Source of the DNA: Onchocerca lupi
Lineage: Eukaryota; Nematoda; Chromadorea; Rhabditida; Onchocercidae
Assembly (NCBI GenBank): GCA_028564675.1
Contig: JAOVVO010000473.1
Span: forward strand, 1-64,000
Length of the DNA stretch: 64,000 nucleotides
Direction: 5' to 3'
Part shown: in pieces, positions 36,108-49,300 of the stretch
Layout: each line of letters opens with the position of its first letter
Position numbering within the stretch: position 1 is the stretch's first letter
Made by a program: the position numbers and the translations under genes
Notes under the pieces: generated by a model
What the model was told of the DNA's origin: nothing
Database searches by the model: none
The model's input: the letters and a program-made list of their open reading frames with translations, nothing else

Positions 36108-36600
36108 AATTTTGTCGCTCATTCTGTCGTTGTGAAGAAGGGTTTGCTTTTTGCAGAAAAGCGAGCACCTATACATTTTAGCAATTTTTTGCTGTCAACA
36201 AGTTTGTGTTGGAAGAAGCAGCGAACTCCAAAAAATTTAATTCGAAAACTCACTTTCAACACTAACTAATTTGAAAAATAACCGTTGAAATTAAGTTTAG
36301 AAAAAAATAGTTACTTGTACTTTCAATCTGAAAAATGACATATGTTTTCTATAGTAACTTTTGAATCGAATTTCAACTGTTTCAATTGATACCGCAACAG
36401 AAAATCTGTTGCATATGTTTTATTCGCTGTCCAATTATAAAGTGCTAGAACAGAGCTTTCAGTATCGACGAAGCACGCTTTCGAAATTATCAGAAGGACC
36501 AAAATATTTTATTACACTTTCCAATAAAGTTTTAGAAAATTAAATTTTTTCTCTTGGAAAAATTTAATTTTTCTTTGTATTAAATAATTGACTGTCTAAC

Positions 36601-36983
36601 CTGAGAGGCCATAATCATTTTAAATAATTTCGGAATTCTGGGAATAACCAGCATTCTTTCATAGTCCATAAACAATGAATCAGGAATACTTCTTTCAACG
36701 TTGCTGATATTGCTATCATTAGCAGAATATTAATGGAATCGCTGAAGAAGCGTAAGAAAACAACAATGTTGCTCTTTGCGTTATAGAACTGATTATTTTG
36801 TTATTAGTCAAAGTCAAATAAGGCATTTGCCTTATCAGTAAACTTACTTCTTCATTTACAGATAGAAATAAGTTTCGAAATTTCTTTAAATCATCGGAAT
36901 TTACTCTTCCTAATCTTTTATCAATATCACTCTCGAAATGCTTTCGCAGAATGTACAAAGAAACGTAAGTTTGATGCACCTTA
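36601..36983 (-). CDS. Two exon-like blocks, possible pseudogene or partial gene
   Basis: Block A (36983 down to 36848) follows a CCTACAG acceptor, is open for 45 codons (VHQTYVSLYILRKHF ... LKKFRNLFLSVNEE) and ends at a strong GTAAGT donor. Block B (36712 down to 36601) is open for 37 codons (VERSIPDSLFMDYERMLVIP ... FKMIMASQ) and ends at a GTTAGA donor. Both read like real protein, charged and amphipathic. However, A ends in phase 0 and B needs two bases from the preceding exon, so they do not join directly. Either a small exon is missed or the gene is decayed. I do not recognise the family. Confidence 0.33.
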
Positions 36984-38421
36984 CTGTAGGCCAAATAATT
37001 AGTATTGGATGCTTATTTGATGAATACCTTTGATAATTAGAGACTCATTTCGAAGAATTCGATATCATTTCTGCGGAATAGAGTAATCTCATGTCTAAAT
37101 TCTACATTTATATCTAAATGCTTAAATAGACATTAAAATCAGTTGCTAACTTTTAATTGCATTGAAATATTTTTGCAATCAAAGAAGTGCTTTTGACTAC
37201 ATGACCTGATTTCTGGTATTGTTCACTTTTATTTCAAATTCTTTGTGAGCAAATTTTGAATTGATTGAAGTTGATATTTTCGACTGTGGTTGCAAAATTG
37301 AGAAAAAAATATGGCGAATTAAATAAGATATCAGTGTATCACATTCGAATCGTCTTTTATAAATTTGTTGCTTACTAGCTCTTAATTAATTTAAAATTTC
37401 AAAGCATTGCAAAATATCTTTCAATTATTATCATATAATTCGAAAACGAACATTTTATACGTGTTATTTAATTACTTCTGCAAAACTAATCTAGGAGCAA
37501 CATAATTTTCTTTAATGTGATTAAGATGAAAATGTTTCTTTGATCATTATTTTTTGTTGTAAGTAAATTCATTTTAAAATTTGCATGAAGAAAAATTCAA
37601 TTATGAACTTCAAACAAAAAAACAAGCCAAAAAGGGAGGTTACGACCAGTACAAATTTCTCTTTGCATTATTTTAAAACGATTTTTGAAATAATTTGTCG
37701 AATTTCTTGAATTTCATAACTCCCTAGTTTAGCCTGCAAATGGAAAAATATTTCTGAATGAATTTTTTCAGACAGTGTCATTGTCAGCTGTTTTCATGTT
37801 GTTTCAAAAATTTAATTGGACTCTAGCAAGAACGTGTTTTCTTACAGTTGAATCGCAACTTCAATTTCAGTTCAAATTAAAAATTGTTTGAAAAGAGAAT
37901 TGCGACATCAACAAAGTACATCAAATGAAAGAGTTTCATGCCCACTCTCTTATTTAATGCTTGTTAAGTAGATTTATTTAAGTAGGTTGGCAAAGAATAA
38001 GTAGATTTGCATGTTAAATAAATCTGCATGTATTAATATATAGAAGTGAAAAGTTTGTTTTCACGAAAAGGAACTGAAGAAAAAATATGCCCATTTGGAA
38101 ATTTTTTATAATGTTATAAAAAGAAAAAAGATGGATTTTTAATTAAAAAAAAGTATTCTATTGAAGCTTTTATTACAGGGAAATTGATTTTAAGTTTAAC
38201 ATTATAAAACCAAAATTAAATTTTTCTACAAAATTTCGAATTTTATGTTTTGAGGTATTGATTTTGAAATATCTCAACAATGTACTACAAAATTCGAACT
38301 GACTGACAAATTGCTTTTTATCAGTAATTGATTTTCTTTCTTTGAAAGTTTCGAATATTCAATCTGTACAATAAAAACAGTATCGAAACAGCATGTCATC
38401 CACTTATTCATTTGATAATTC

Positions 38422-38472
38422 ATGGTACTAAGCCTAAATCAATCTCTCAATTGCATTTGGGCTTAGTACCAT
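38422..38472. repeat. 18-bp stem, 15-nt loop hairpin
   Basis: Arm ATGGTACTAAGCCTAAAT (38422-38439) pairs with 38455-38472 at all 18 positions, one of them a wobble pair. Pairing does not continue outside the arms. Confidence 0.85.
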
Positions 38473-40780
38473 AAACCGAATAAAAGTTTGTCCGTGGAAG
38501 TTGGAATGCATAGACAGAATTCACATAAATCGAACGGCGAAAATCATTTTCATCGAGGACTACAATATTTGTCCCAAAATGATGTATTATCATCAGCAAA
38601 TTTTGTAATTGGCGCTCTTATCTTCGGTTTTCCTATTGCCGTCTTTGACCGTTTGTCATGTTTACTTATTTGGCTTTATTGATACCTTGCCAGGAACATC
38701 ATTTATTTACTCATCATTATTCTATAAATTATGAGATCATTAAGCGCATTTCTTATTTTTTTGTTCACTTAGATATTTCTCATTTATCCAAAAAAACAGC
38801 TGGGAAGAAAGCAGTGATAATCCTCTGGTTTTGTCAATTAATAATGAAAATTGATAATGCTCAACAATTCCCGATTAGAAGTCTCTCCACTCCTGACCTT
38901 TATTTGTACTGAATATTAAATATAAAATTTTAATAAAAAATTAGCTCGTCCGATGTTCAGAGGTCATATATGTTGCAACTTACTTTCAGAGTGTTTAGCA
39001 CTACGAATACATGTTAAAAAAGCGATTTTAGAAAGAGGATGGTAAAATAGTCGAAATGAAGTTGCTAGGAAATTAAGAAATTCTTTTCAATCATTATAAG
39101 GAAATTCTTTCGCTGTTGTAACACAAATTACATGAATCATTATAGAGACACATCTCTCGGAGAAATTTAAAATTTAATCTTCACGAAGAAACTAAATAGT
39201 AAAAAAAAAAAGGAAAAAATTAAGTAGCAAACCTGTTTCACTGCTGATCTCATTACCATCCGACTGATGTTAAAAATTGTTTTGCAGCAAAATCAATTTT
39301 TTACGATTAAATTAATCATCTTATCACTAAGAAATACTTTTTTCACAAGAAACTTTGAAAGTTGTGATTTATTTTTCTTCACATTTGAATAGTGCTATTT
39401 CATTTCTCGCATATTTAAAATTTATTGATTTATGTCAGAAAGGCGTGCATGGATAACAAGTTTTGCAAAAATTTTGCATTAAAAATCAAAAGGAGCATTT
39501 TGTTTACATGGATACTTGACTAAAGTTCAAGATTCACATGTCAAAATAAGTGGAATTGAAACAAGAAGAAAGGGTTTGCGATGATAACAAAATAGGTAAA
39601 TAAACATGCAGTATGAACCATTACAGCAATTTACTATACCGAACAATGCTTTTCCATTTTCACAGGTGATTTTTTGTAATTTGAGGATTTGTAGTATTTC
39701 GGCTTTTTGTTTTTCCATCTTTCAATTCTTATTTTACTTTCAATTTATTAAAAGGATGATCAGCGAGAAAAAAAGAAAGATTAATATGCTTTGCAATTCA
39801 TTTGCTTAAATATTTTATGTTGCACCTGTAAAATTAATAGTTTAGAGATCGAAACATTCTTTCAACTTCTAAAAAAAGCTTTTGATTTTTTTGAAGAATT
39901 AGATTGATTTCAATCGAAGTCAATTAATTCCGCTGCCTTAACCAGAATTCATGTAAAATATTTTAAGCATTTACCAATCATTACATGTTTTCGGTTGGAA
40001 TTGGCATACTTTCCATACTTCTTTTTCAAAATTCCGTTATTTCATACCAGTAGAAGAATGTAGAAAATGATAATGAAAACATATTGCTTTCTTGCTTGCT
40101 ATCAATAAACTTACTTTTGCAAGCCAATTTTATCATATGTAATTAAAATGGTTTTTGATTAAGGAAATTTAATGATTAAATTATTTATCGATAAAACAAA
40201 TGAAGTAAAAAAAAAAGTTAAAAAATGATAAATTCATTTTGAACTAGACAAAATTGATGAAATTGCCTGGATAAAATTATACGTTGATAATGAGAAGGTA
40301 AAAGGACTGTTAGAAATTTAAACTGGGATGAGATTTAAAACGATCACTACTAAAACTGTGTTGTTGGGTATATTGCAGATGTGTGTATCATTGCATGTCT
40401 GTCTGCATGTCTGCAGTTTGCATGCAAGCAATGCGTGGTATGATATGTATTGATACATCAATAGATGCTGTCTGTGGTGAACATGGAAACTTCGAGTACG
40501 AGCGGTATTGCAAAGAAGTGAATTGGTGACAATTGAAATGACGATGTCCTATTTTTAGTTCCGTTGTACGGTGATGGTGAATGAGTGAATTATTTAATTG
40601 TGAAATGTAGTCATTATTTTGAGTGCTGAATTTACCGCATTTGGAACGGAATCTGAATTCCTCCTCCGTTCCCCTATCCATCAGAGTGTATTTTTGTCGC
40701 CACATTGGCCTTATTTAATGATCGATGCAGTAGGTTCAAACATTTTTTTTCTCACCAATATTTCATTATAGTTTATCATA

Positions 40781-40882
40781 GGATTCCTTACCCAAACTAC
40801 AATTATTTCACCAAACATTTTAATTTCAATTCCAGGCTAAAATTTGGATTCCTTATCTAAACTGCAATTATTTCACCAAATA
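40781..40882. repeat. Imperfect tandem duplication, period 65
   Basis: The 37-nt block starting GGATTCCTTACCC at 40781 recurs at 40846 with four substitutions (33/37). The second copy abuts the left arm of the hairpin at 40885. Confidence 0.85.
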
Positions 40883-40884
40883 AT

Positions 40885-40963
40885 TTTCTTTACTGGAACA
40901 TTTACACTGCAACACGTTGCAACAATAATACATGTTGCAGGTGTAAATGTTTCAGTGAAGAAA
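40885..40963 (+). ncRNA. Pre-miRNA-like long hairpin
   Basis: Left arm 40885-40916 and right arm 40931-40963 form about 31 base pairs (two G-U) with one bulged G (40940), one C-A mismatch near the loop, and a 14-nt loop. Stem length, near-perfect pairing and loop size fit a primary miRNA hairpin. Measuring about 11 bp from the base would put a 3' arm product near ATGTTGCAGGTGTAAATG. I do not recognise a known seed family. Alternatives are a small inverted-repeat element, or simply an inverted duplication. The strand is arbitrary, since both could fold. Confidence 0.35.
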
Positions 40964-40984
40964 TGTGTCTCTTTTGCATTATCT

Positions 40985-41011
40985 TATATATATATATATA
41001 TATATATATAT
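40985..41011. repeat. (TA)13 microsatellite
   Basis: Uninterrupted alternating TA. Confidence 0.9.
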
Positions 41012-41869
41012 GGTATAAGCATTGCTACTGCAAATGCAATTTGCGTGCTTGTGAAATTGATGGGAGTTAACGTATTTCAGAGTTGCAATATAAAGACATA
41101 GAGAAGATCAGTTGTTTCATTAGACAAAATTGTACCAGAGAAGGTTGCTTTCCTTTGATACCTTTCATAGATAAATGAACCAAAAATAAAATCACTACAT
41201 GCAATAATATTACTGTGCCTAATATTGACTGTCGACGAATTGTTCAGTTCTTATTTGAAGAGAACATTCAAAACTATCATCATCATTTCGCTTGTGATAT
41301 TAAAATTTTACCAGTAACAATGAGATTATAAATTAAGAACATCTGCGCTTCTCTACTGTACATTAATGCAAATATCTCTCCTTTCTATTTTTTGATTAAT
41401 AATTTAAAACATTTGGAAACATTGCTTAATGAAAGTGATATATTTAACGCTAATTAAAATGCTTCACACTAAAGTTAGCTCGAGAAAAATCGCTATATAG
41501 TGGTGTGGAGTGAAAAGTTTCATGCATTTTTAGCTTAGAAACGTTTGCGCTTATATTAGGATCTTTTATTTTATATTTTTTCTTTTTTTTTCTTCTTGAT
41601 CTTTATAAAAATTCTTCTTGTACTTAATTAACATTTGTTTTTGATGCCCATAATTGGGAAAAAAAGACTTTCGAAAAAAAAATTCGTTCAAGAATTTGTG
41701 AGACAGAAGCTGCTAAAGCGACCGCTGCAAATTTTAGCAAATTAATTGAAAAAACAATTCTAAGAGATGTCAGCAATAAATTATTAAAAGTTTTGAAAGT
41801 TTTTTAAACTTATCGATGGCTTATCCTTAAAATTATCAAACAGACAGGTCAAATAATCAATAAATGTTT

Positions 41870-41897
41870 ATTTTCTGTTATATATATAACAGAAAAT
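41870..41897. repeat. Perfect 28-bp palindrome
   Basis: ATTTTCTGTTATAT followed by its exact reverse complement, with no spacer. Confidence 0.9.
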
Positions 41898-42673
41898 GTA
41901 TCATCGTACATAATATTTATATTTGCGCTGATTTATTTGTGTGTATTCATGTTTAAACGTGAATAAGCAACAATTTTTATTTTTTCATTTACTTATATTA
42001 ATATATGCATATTTTAATGTTTTATTTGAGTTTTTATGACTGGAAGAATTTCCTTGAACAGCAAATTGAATATTTAATTAGGTCTTTCACTTCTAAATGG
42101 CGTAAATTGGATAAAATGAATCGTAAAAAATTTTCATTGAAATTTATTGAAATTTAGATTTTCACTCAAATTCAGGTAACAGCAGCGATAAACTGACTGA
42201 TTACGAAAGTGAAAAATACGACATGAATTTTTTGTGCTGTTTGCCAGGGATACATCAGATATATAGTTAAAAAAATGAATTAACTCAAATCGTAAGTTTC
42301 AGAAGATCTTGGAAATTTTTCATCAATGAACAGAAGAGAATCGTAATCCGGAATGAACATCATTCATTTATTATAATAATCCCTTAAATTGTTTGCTCAT
42401 AAACTTGTTTTTCCGGATTTTGAATTGGCGATGAATGTGCACGATGGTTAATAGGGATGTCTCTTCGAGCACTTATCTCATAAATCGCATGAATTAAAAC
42501 TATACAATTATGGACAAAAGATTCTCGCTATATCTTTTAACATTTCTCTAATTCTGTAAGTTTTAAAGTTATGATATCTATATTTAGATGGCTTATTTGA
42601 TTTCAGAAAGAAATAGTTCGATAAAGTTGCTGGAAGGAAACACAAATATTTATGCGTGGTAGTCGTACGCCAT

Positions 42674-43405
42674 ATGCACGACGGTTCAACGGTGACGGAC
42701 TCGAAGTCTCGACAAGTCTGGAGCTTTTGTCCCCTGACAAAACTTCAATTCATCATGATTATAAGCCTGTTGATAGCGTATTCGCTTATTTATCTTATCT
42801 ACGCGCAACATCATGTTATTGTATTTTACATGATGACAGGGTAAGCAGAAGTCACCATTTTTATGCTTTTCAAATTTTGGATATTCGGACAAATATTCAA
42901 TTCTCCTTGATGAGCGGTTGAATTAAACTGTGTGTTTTACGGACGGTGCCATGAATTTAGGAAAATATGGATTTTCTTTTTTTTTTTTTTTTAGACATTT
43001 ATGGAGCGCATCTTGTTCTTAATAAAAAATACTTTTGTATTGAGGGGATTGATAAATATTTAGTTTCAAAATTTAAGTATAAAAAGCTTATGCATATCAT
43101 TACAATCATTTTTATTAGTTTTAAAGATTTGCGTTAAAAATTTTGATTTAAGGCAGCGATTCATTAAAATTAATAGTATTAACTTTTAAAAATTGGAATT
43201 GCTTATTTAGCAAGAATTTTACATCAAATATTTGTATTTCAGACTAATAGCTGTACTTATGGTTTCACTGTACACATCAGGTCTCTTAGCCGTGTTATAC
43301 ATGCTGATAATGATCAGTAAATTTGATAAAGAACTGGAAAGTTGCACGACTACGAAGATTGCTATAACTGATGCTAAAGTAACTATAGTTGGTATTAAAT
43401 TATAG
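42674..43405 (+). CDS. Small multi-pass membrane protein, unknown
   Basis: Two exons, 42674-42840 and 43243-43405, join in phase (167 + 163 nt) for 109 residues. The 402-bp intron has GTAAGC and TTGTATTTCAG ends. The N-terminus is polar (MHDGSTVTDSKSRQ). Three hydrophobic segments follow at about 24-44, 48-66 and 69-80, the second spanning the splice junction, then a polar tail beginning SKFDKELESC. A GATTTCAG acceptor ends at 42606 and could receive a spliced leader. An earlier ATG at 42652 opens a different frame that is also open across the same splice (88 codons, stopping at 43320). The hydrophobic frame is preferred because it forms coherent membrane segments and runs longer. I recognise no family. 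Confidence 0.68.
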
Positions 43406-43500
43406 AAATAAATCTAAATGATAAAATTTCTTGTTGAAGAAAAATTAAGATTTATTTATTTTTGATTTATTTTAAATTATAGAAATAAAATTTGAATGAT
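43397..43500. repeat. Diverged tandem duplication of a gene end
   Basis: AAATTATAGAAATAAA recurs about 76 bp downstream, followed in both copies by similar sequence (AATGATAAAA). The copied block includes the TAG stop and an AATAAA, so the gene has two candidate polyadenylation signals, 43407-43412 and 43484-43489. Confidence 0.7.
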
Positions 43501-45130
43501 AAAAATTCTTATTAAAAAGAATGATTTATCCATCAATCAATCTTGTGTATTTTCATCTAAGTTCCTATTTGCGAAATTTTACTGCAAGATTCATATTTTA
43601 TCTTAGATTTCGTTGTCCCCTTGGAAAGCTTCATATCTGTAACGTAGTAACTTTCAAATTTATGTCCAGAGCTACAAGATTTTTTGAAATTTGAATAGTA
43701 TAAATTATGATGCATTTCATATTTTGCTTGCCTTCTAGTCCTACTTGTTCCCTGAAATAGAGTTTTATGTAAACATCAGTACGTGTATTATATAAAATCA
43801 ATGGATGTATCCTTGTATACTTTATCTCTGCCTGAATTTGGTGGATAAAAGAGTTCAATTACACACCCATGTCCAAAAATCTCCATCCGATTTACCGCAA
43901 GTAGGCATAATCAAATATCGGAATATTTAAATTCATGTGCAATTGCACGCACTTTCGTTAAAAATTTTGAGTATTTCAAAAGACGGGGATATTTCAACAA
44001 ATAGTTCAAAATCCTAAATAAAATTATTGTTTTTTTTTCCTTTTTTTTAATAAAACTATTGTTTTGTTTTGTTGTTTTTTGTTTTGTTTGTTTCAAGCAA
44101 TTAAAATTGAGTTGAAGATTTGTAACCAAAAAATCCTAAATATCGGTTTAAAAATTTATTTGCACTTAAGGCAGTTCGATCATAGAAAGAATAAACGAAA
44201 TGGTTAGACGATTGGCATCGTGTTTTTCAGATTTTTATATACCACTGACTTTTCAATCGATCAATTCGTCCATCAGAAAGCACTATGCAGTAAATGACCT
44301 GAGACTGCGTTGGAACTCGTAGTATTAGGCTTCTATTTTGAAATACTTGTTCCAAGTTTAATATTTCTTGCTGATATGATGGCAAAAAAAGCAATTAAGA
44401 GAAAGGGTTCACCAATGATGTGTCATCGTTTAAACTTTTTAACAATTTCATCATAATGCGCTGATTCAGAGCATAATTTGCTGATTTCGAGCACAGTGAA
44501 ATATAAAAGTACGTGGAAAGTTTGAAAGCAAAATGAGAAAAGAAACACATTATGACTTAAATGATGTCACAGCAATAAATGAGAAGTATTTCTTTTTATT
44601 ACTCACATATTGTATGCTATTTTCGGAACTTCCTCCAAACTTCGAGACACTCTTTGGCATTAACAAAAACTACTTTTGATTCTTGTTCCCAATATTATGG
44701 AGTCGAAATTTTCGCTAGTTTCTAAATCTAATATCCAAAAACTTGAATATTTATCCGATAAAGCTGCTGTTGGATAAATCAACAAAAATAATCAAAATTA
44801 AAGAGAAATTCAAGTTAATAAATTTTGGAATATTATGAATGAATTATGAATGGGTATAATGATGGTCCAAAGAATCACCGGACAAAAATTCAAGTTTATC
44901 AACTTTCAAAATATTAGAAGATTCTGTAATTCGTAAATAGCTTCAATCATTCCTGCTATGACTGCTTTATTGCGAATTCATTTCTCGTCTAGTTAGACCT
45001 ATTTATAAAATTGGAATAAATTTATCTTCCAGTAAATTTAAAGTGAGACTGAAAATTTTTTGATCAATTAATCAATCGTTTCATATTTCAACGCTAATAA
45101 ATCTTCCAGCTAACTTTTTTTTTCAAATTA

Positions 45131-45166
<36 letters not shown>

Positions 45167-46306
45167 TGGCAAAATCAAGATTTTGTTAGCCTTCAGAACG
45201 AAAACAAATTTTTGGCAAAATCACGCATGACGTGGTCAACGAATCATTGCATGTTACCTGCAACACGATCGAAGCCAAGTTCGACGATGCAGCAGATAGA
45301 AATGTTCAATAAAGTGATGCAATGAATCATTAAACATACAAGACAGTTCGTAACAGCGAGAGTTTGGATTTTTCTTGCCGTACAGGAAAGAAGAACATCG
45401 AAGAGGAAGCCATTATCTTTTTAGTTTTGGTTGAAAGTTACAGAAGCTGCTGTTTTTGCTTTCAGTCCATGATGCTATTATATATGATGATCCAGCATTT
45501 GTGGTACCACTGCAGCATTTCAGGTTTTGTCCCTCAATTATAGTCAGTGTATACATTCTTCATCCTTTCTCCTCTTTGTGATAACAATTGATTGTCATTT
45601 CAAAATCTCTACAACATTTTTTCTTTCTTCATCGTTTTCTCCAAATTTTTAGCATCTCATGCTTTGCATAGATTCTTCAACAGATGAATGAAATTCATTT
45701 TATTTTGGTTGAAATCTTAATTCTAAATATTTTTCCCTTATCATCTTAGGTTCAGTTGCAGTTCATTCATAGGCGATTCGATAGAAAATTTTTCTTGAAA
45801 ATCAAGTTCTAATATAAGCTACTACTTTTGCATAAATCTATAATATAAAGAATTCACATTCATGACTTTATAGGAGTTCATTAACTAATTAAATAAAATA
45901 AAACCACATACAAACACTGATAATCACCGATAATAATGATTTTATTTTTGTTGAATTATTTAATGAATTTCTAAAGAAAAATTTAGGCTATCTTTTCGCA
46001 GTTTAAGTTGAAGGCAGAATAATAATTGTCATTTTTCCGTTTATAATTAAAATTATAAATGGAATTTATACATGTTCAATTACTAGCTTATCTTTTCTGA
46101 TGAACAATGATATCTTGGATCTGTGTTGATCGTTCTTGATGGGATTGCAATTATACTGGGATTTAAAAAAAGCCATTCAATTTACAGAGAGAACTGATTA
46201 AACAATCAAATCCAAGGTGAGGATATAAAAACTCAAGTATCGACAAATAGAAATATAAATAGAATTGAGGCGAAATTGAATTACTGCGAAGAATTAGAAG
46301 AGAAAG
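43501..46306. other. Intergenic; 29-A run and GC-richer patch
   Basis: A run of 29 A lies at 45136-45164, followed by a less AT-rich patch (45185-45420) with competing short open frames on both strands and no joinable exons. The rest is AT-rich. The last few hundred bases are upstream of the DSL-like gene. Confidence 0.45.
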
Positions 46307-49300
46307 ATGAGACGAATCAGTGTGGTGTCATTCTTGTTTATTTGTTTGCAACAAACAATTGCTTCGAATATGACTCAAATTGGTATTATCCAGAACGATC
46401 ACCACATGAATGGAAATCAAAATCTTGGTTCAAATCGTAGAGTGTTTAGATCGCAAGAGAATTCCATGAATTTGGTTAGCTTTTCGCTGTTTATTTTTCA
46501 AGAAAAAATTTTCTTTAATTCACAAATTTTGTTTTTGCAAAAGTCGGATTTCTATTTCAGTTCTCAGTCAGCCAAATCTAAAAAAAAAAAAGAAAAAAAA
46601 ATGTCCAGTTAAATTCTTTTTGTAATAGATGGAACTGAGTAAAATGGCTAATATTTCGTTTCTTTTCATTTTCAAATATTTGGATCGTATTTTTTTCAGC
46701 AAATTAATATGGAAATTTGAAATCTATTTCTCAAACTTTTGATGAAACTGTAGCATTGTTTAAATTTCCTTAATCAATTTTTTCTTAGAAATATTTTTCA
46801 GTTTTACTTTTTTTTGCCTGGAAAGAAATCTAGTAAGTTACTGGCAAAGTGAATTTGATATGTTTACTGCAGATTGCCAGCAACCTTCTACTCGAATAGC
46901 AATCATTAAGAAGATAAAACTTTTCGGAAAAACTCTTTGTTGGCATTTTAGTAAATCGGATTCTGTTTATTTGTTTCATTAGCTAGTGAAAACTATTTTA
47001 GAACTATCATAATAATTTCAGTGGTAAATATTGATGCTGAAATCTGTTGGTAAATCTTCGTACAACAATTTAAGTTCAATTCTACTTAAGCTATTGATTA
47101 CTTTTAATAAAGAGCAATAGAATTAAGCCAGGCTAATCTCATTTCACGTCTCAAAAATAGCATAACTGATTTTGATCAGCTTGTTATTTTTTCAAATGTT
47201 ATATTTGCATTACATTTGATACTGATTGAACCAAATGGACACAAAATTAAGAAGGAAAATTCATGGCTGTGATTCATTAAAATAGCATGCCTTTTTCTAG
47301 TTCAGTGGAAATTCTAAGATAACTTAAAGAATGAATCCAAAACTGCAAACATTAAAGCTTCATCAAAAAAGTTCAAAAAACTACATTCATCTTCCATAAT
47401 GATATATTCTGTTTTCAAGAATTCATTGTTTCGGTAGTTTTGTTCCAGATTTCTCGCGCTAGGAGTTATCATTATAACGGCCAAAATAATTTGGAAGCTA
47501 GGTATCAAAATTTTCAGATGAGTCAACCGACAAGTCAAGTTGTAAGTTATTCCACACTTTTTCTTTTTTCCTTTCAGGTTAATCTATAGTCGCCAAACAA
47601 TATGACTTTGATTTTGTCACTAAAAAAAAAAGAAGAAAAAAGGACCGTCAAATAAATGAATGGGCGTTTTAAGAAGTGCTCAACGGATCACCTTCATCAG
47701 ATTTATCAAAAGTTTACAAGGATCATGATCTTTTTCTCTTTTCCCCTTCCATATTGTGACATCAGAAATGTACAGTTATTTTATTTTCAAAATTATACTA
47801 CAGGACTATAATTCTGAATCAACGAATGCTTCTGAAACAACAAATGTGGTAGTGCAGATACAACTTATCGATTACATTGACCAAGGACTCAGACTTCCAA
47901 ATGGACAGACTTGTGTTTGTCCCAATGAGTTTTCATGCAGTTATCTTGGTGCTTCTGTTCCCAGATGTTATATGTCATTTACAGTCATCCTATTATCACC
48001 AGAGTGAGCTTTTGCAAATTATTTATCACTTTTTCAGCTCAATACTGAAATTAGATTAAGCCTGGAAATTGGAAATCTAGTGCAAAATTGCAAACTTTGC
48101 TCCTTTCTCTCCATTCGATATTGAAATGCATTTTATTTCCTATGCTGCTGCGCTACCTAAAAAAAAGACGTTATTCAAATATAATAATAAAGATAATCAT
48201 TTTTCAGTGAATCGGTGAAATACTTCTCAACTGAATTTATGCCGTTAACGCCTTCTGGAAACATCGATTTGGACAGCTTGTCGCCGCAGCAAATGCAAGC
48301 TTGGCAACGACTCCATACATTCTATCTTACTTCGAAACCGGTTATAAATTTCATAAAAAACTTAAAATTTCAAATGCTTAGATATTATCAAATAATTCTT
48401 GAAACTGTGGAATCTGTTACTATGGCTACTGCATGCATTTATTTTCAAACTTAAGAATAAATTTGTTACTTTTAAAATATGATATGAAAATCAATTGAAA
48501 ATAGTTAATACCACTCTTTTACCTCTTTAGTGTGATAAAAAAAATTTATCACAACTAGAATAAGTGCCAAAAACTTTCAGTCAGCGATCGATATATTCGT
48601 TCATCATATGGGTACCGTTATCAATGCTCATACAGGTGAGCTGACACAGATTCAAACTGTTGTCCACGTTGATACTTTTGTTTTACCACTGAATTCCGTG
48701 ATACCGTCAACTGGAAATGGTCATTTATCAATGCAATCACGAACTCTCAATGGTGTCATTCTTCAAACGCAGTAAGTCTGAGAGCTAAATACATCAAAAT
48801 ATATATTCTCCGAGCAGAATTGTATTTTGTTGTTCAAGCATTTTTAAAGTTAATCCATTTTCCAGATTAACAGTTGCATATTCGGTCCAGTGTAAGGGTG
48901 CTTTAATCGGGCGAAATTGCGATTTAATTTGCAATGAAGCTGTAGCAAATACAGCGGTAGCAGTTTGTCAGTCTAATATAACAAACTTTTTCTATACATG
49001 CACTTATATGAAAAATGGACAAGTAAGCTAAATTTATTTAATATTGGCTGCTTTACATTTGCTCATTTGCCCATTCAGTTTGTTTTTTTGTCAATATAGA
49101 AATACTCATATCAGTTTAAAAATAGTTATTTTATTGACTATGTTTTTTTTCCTCTTTTTTTCAATTTTATTTGACACCAATAAATGCTATGAGATGACAC
49201 GAACACAAAGACTATGTCCACTTCAATAATTTATACCTGGATGAATAATTTAGGTCCACAACTGCCTGCCATGTCCATGGGGAATTACTCAAGATTCGTA

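Larger units (their letters stand above)
36984..42606. other. Intergenic region with structured repeats
   Basis: No supported protein gene. ORFs at 38488-38682 and 40388-40705 lack splice or family evidence. The hairpins at 38422-38472 and 40885-40963, the duplication at 40781-40882, the TA repeat at 40985-41011 and the palindrome at 41870-41897 are listed separately. Confidence 0.45.

Noticed and set aside
38488..38682. 64-codon ORF ending in a hydrophobic stretch
   Set aside because: No splice or leader signal and no homology I can recognise.
40388..40705. 105-codon minus-strand ORF
   Set aside because: Its C-terminal MQTADMQTDMQ comes from a short CATGTCTG repeat, and nothing else supports coding.
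45180..45420. GC-richer patch after a 29-A run, with a 53-codon plus frame and competing frames
   Set aside because: Considered as a retroposed pseudogene, but the A-run is on the wrong side for the open frames and no parent gene is recognisable.
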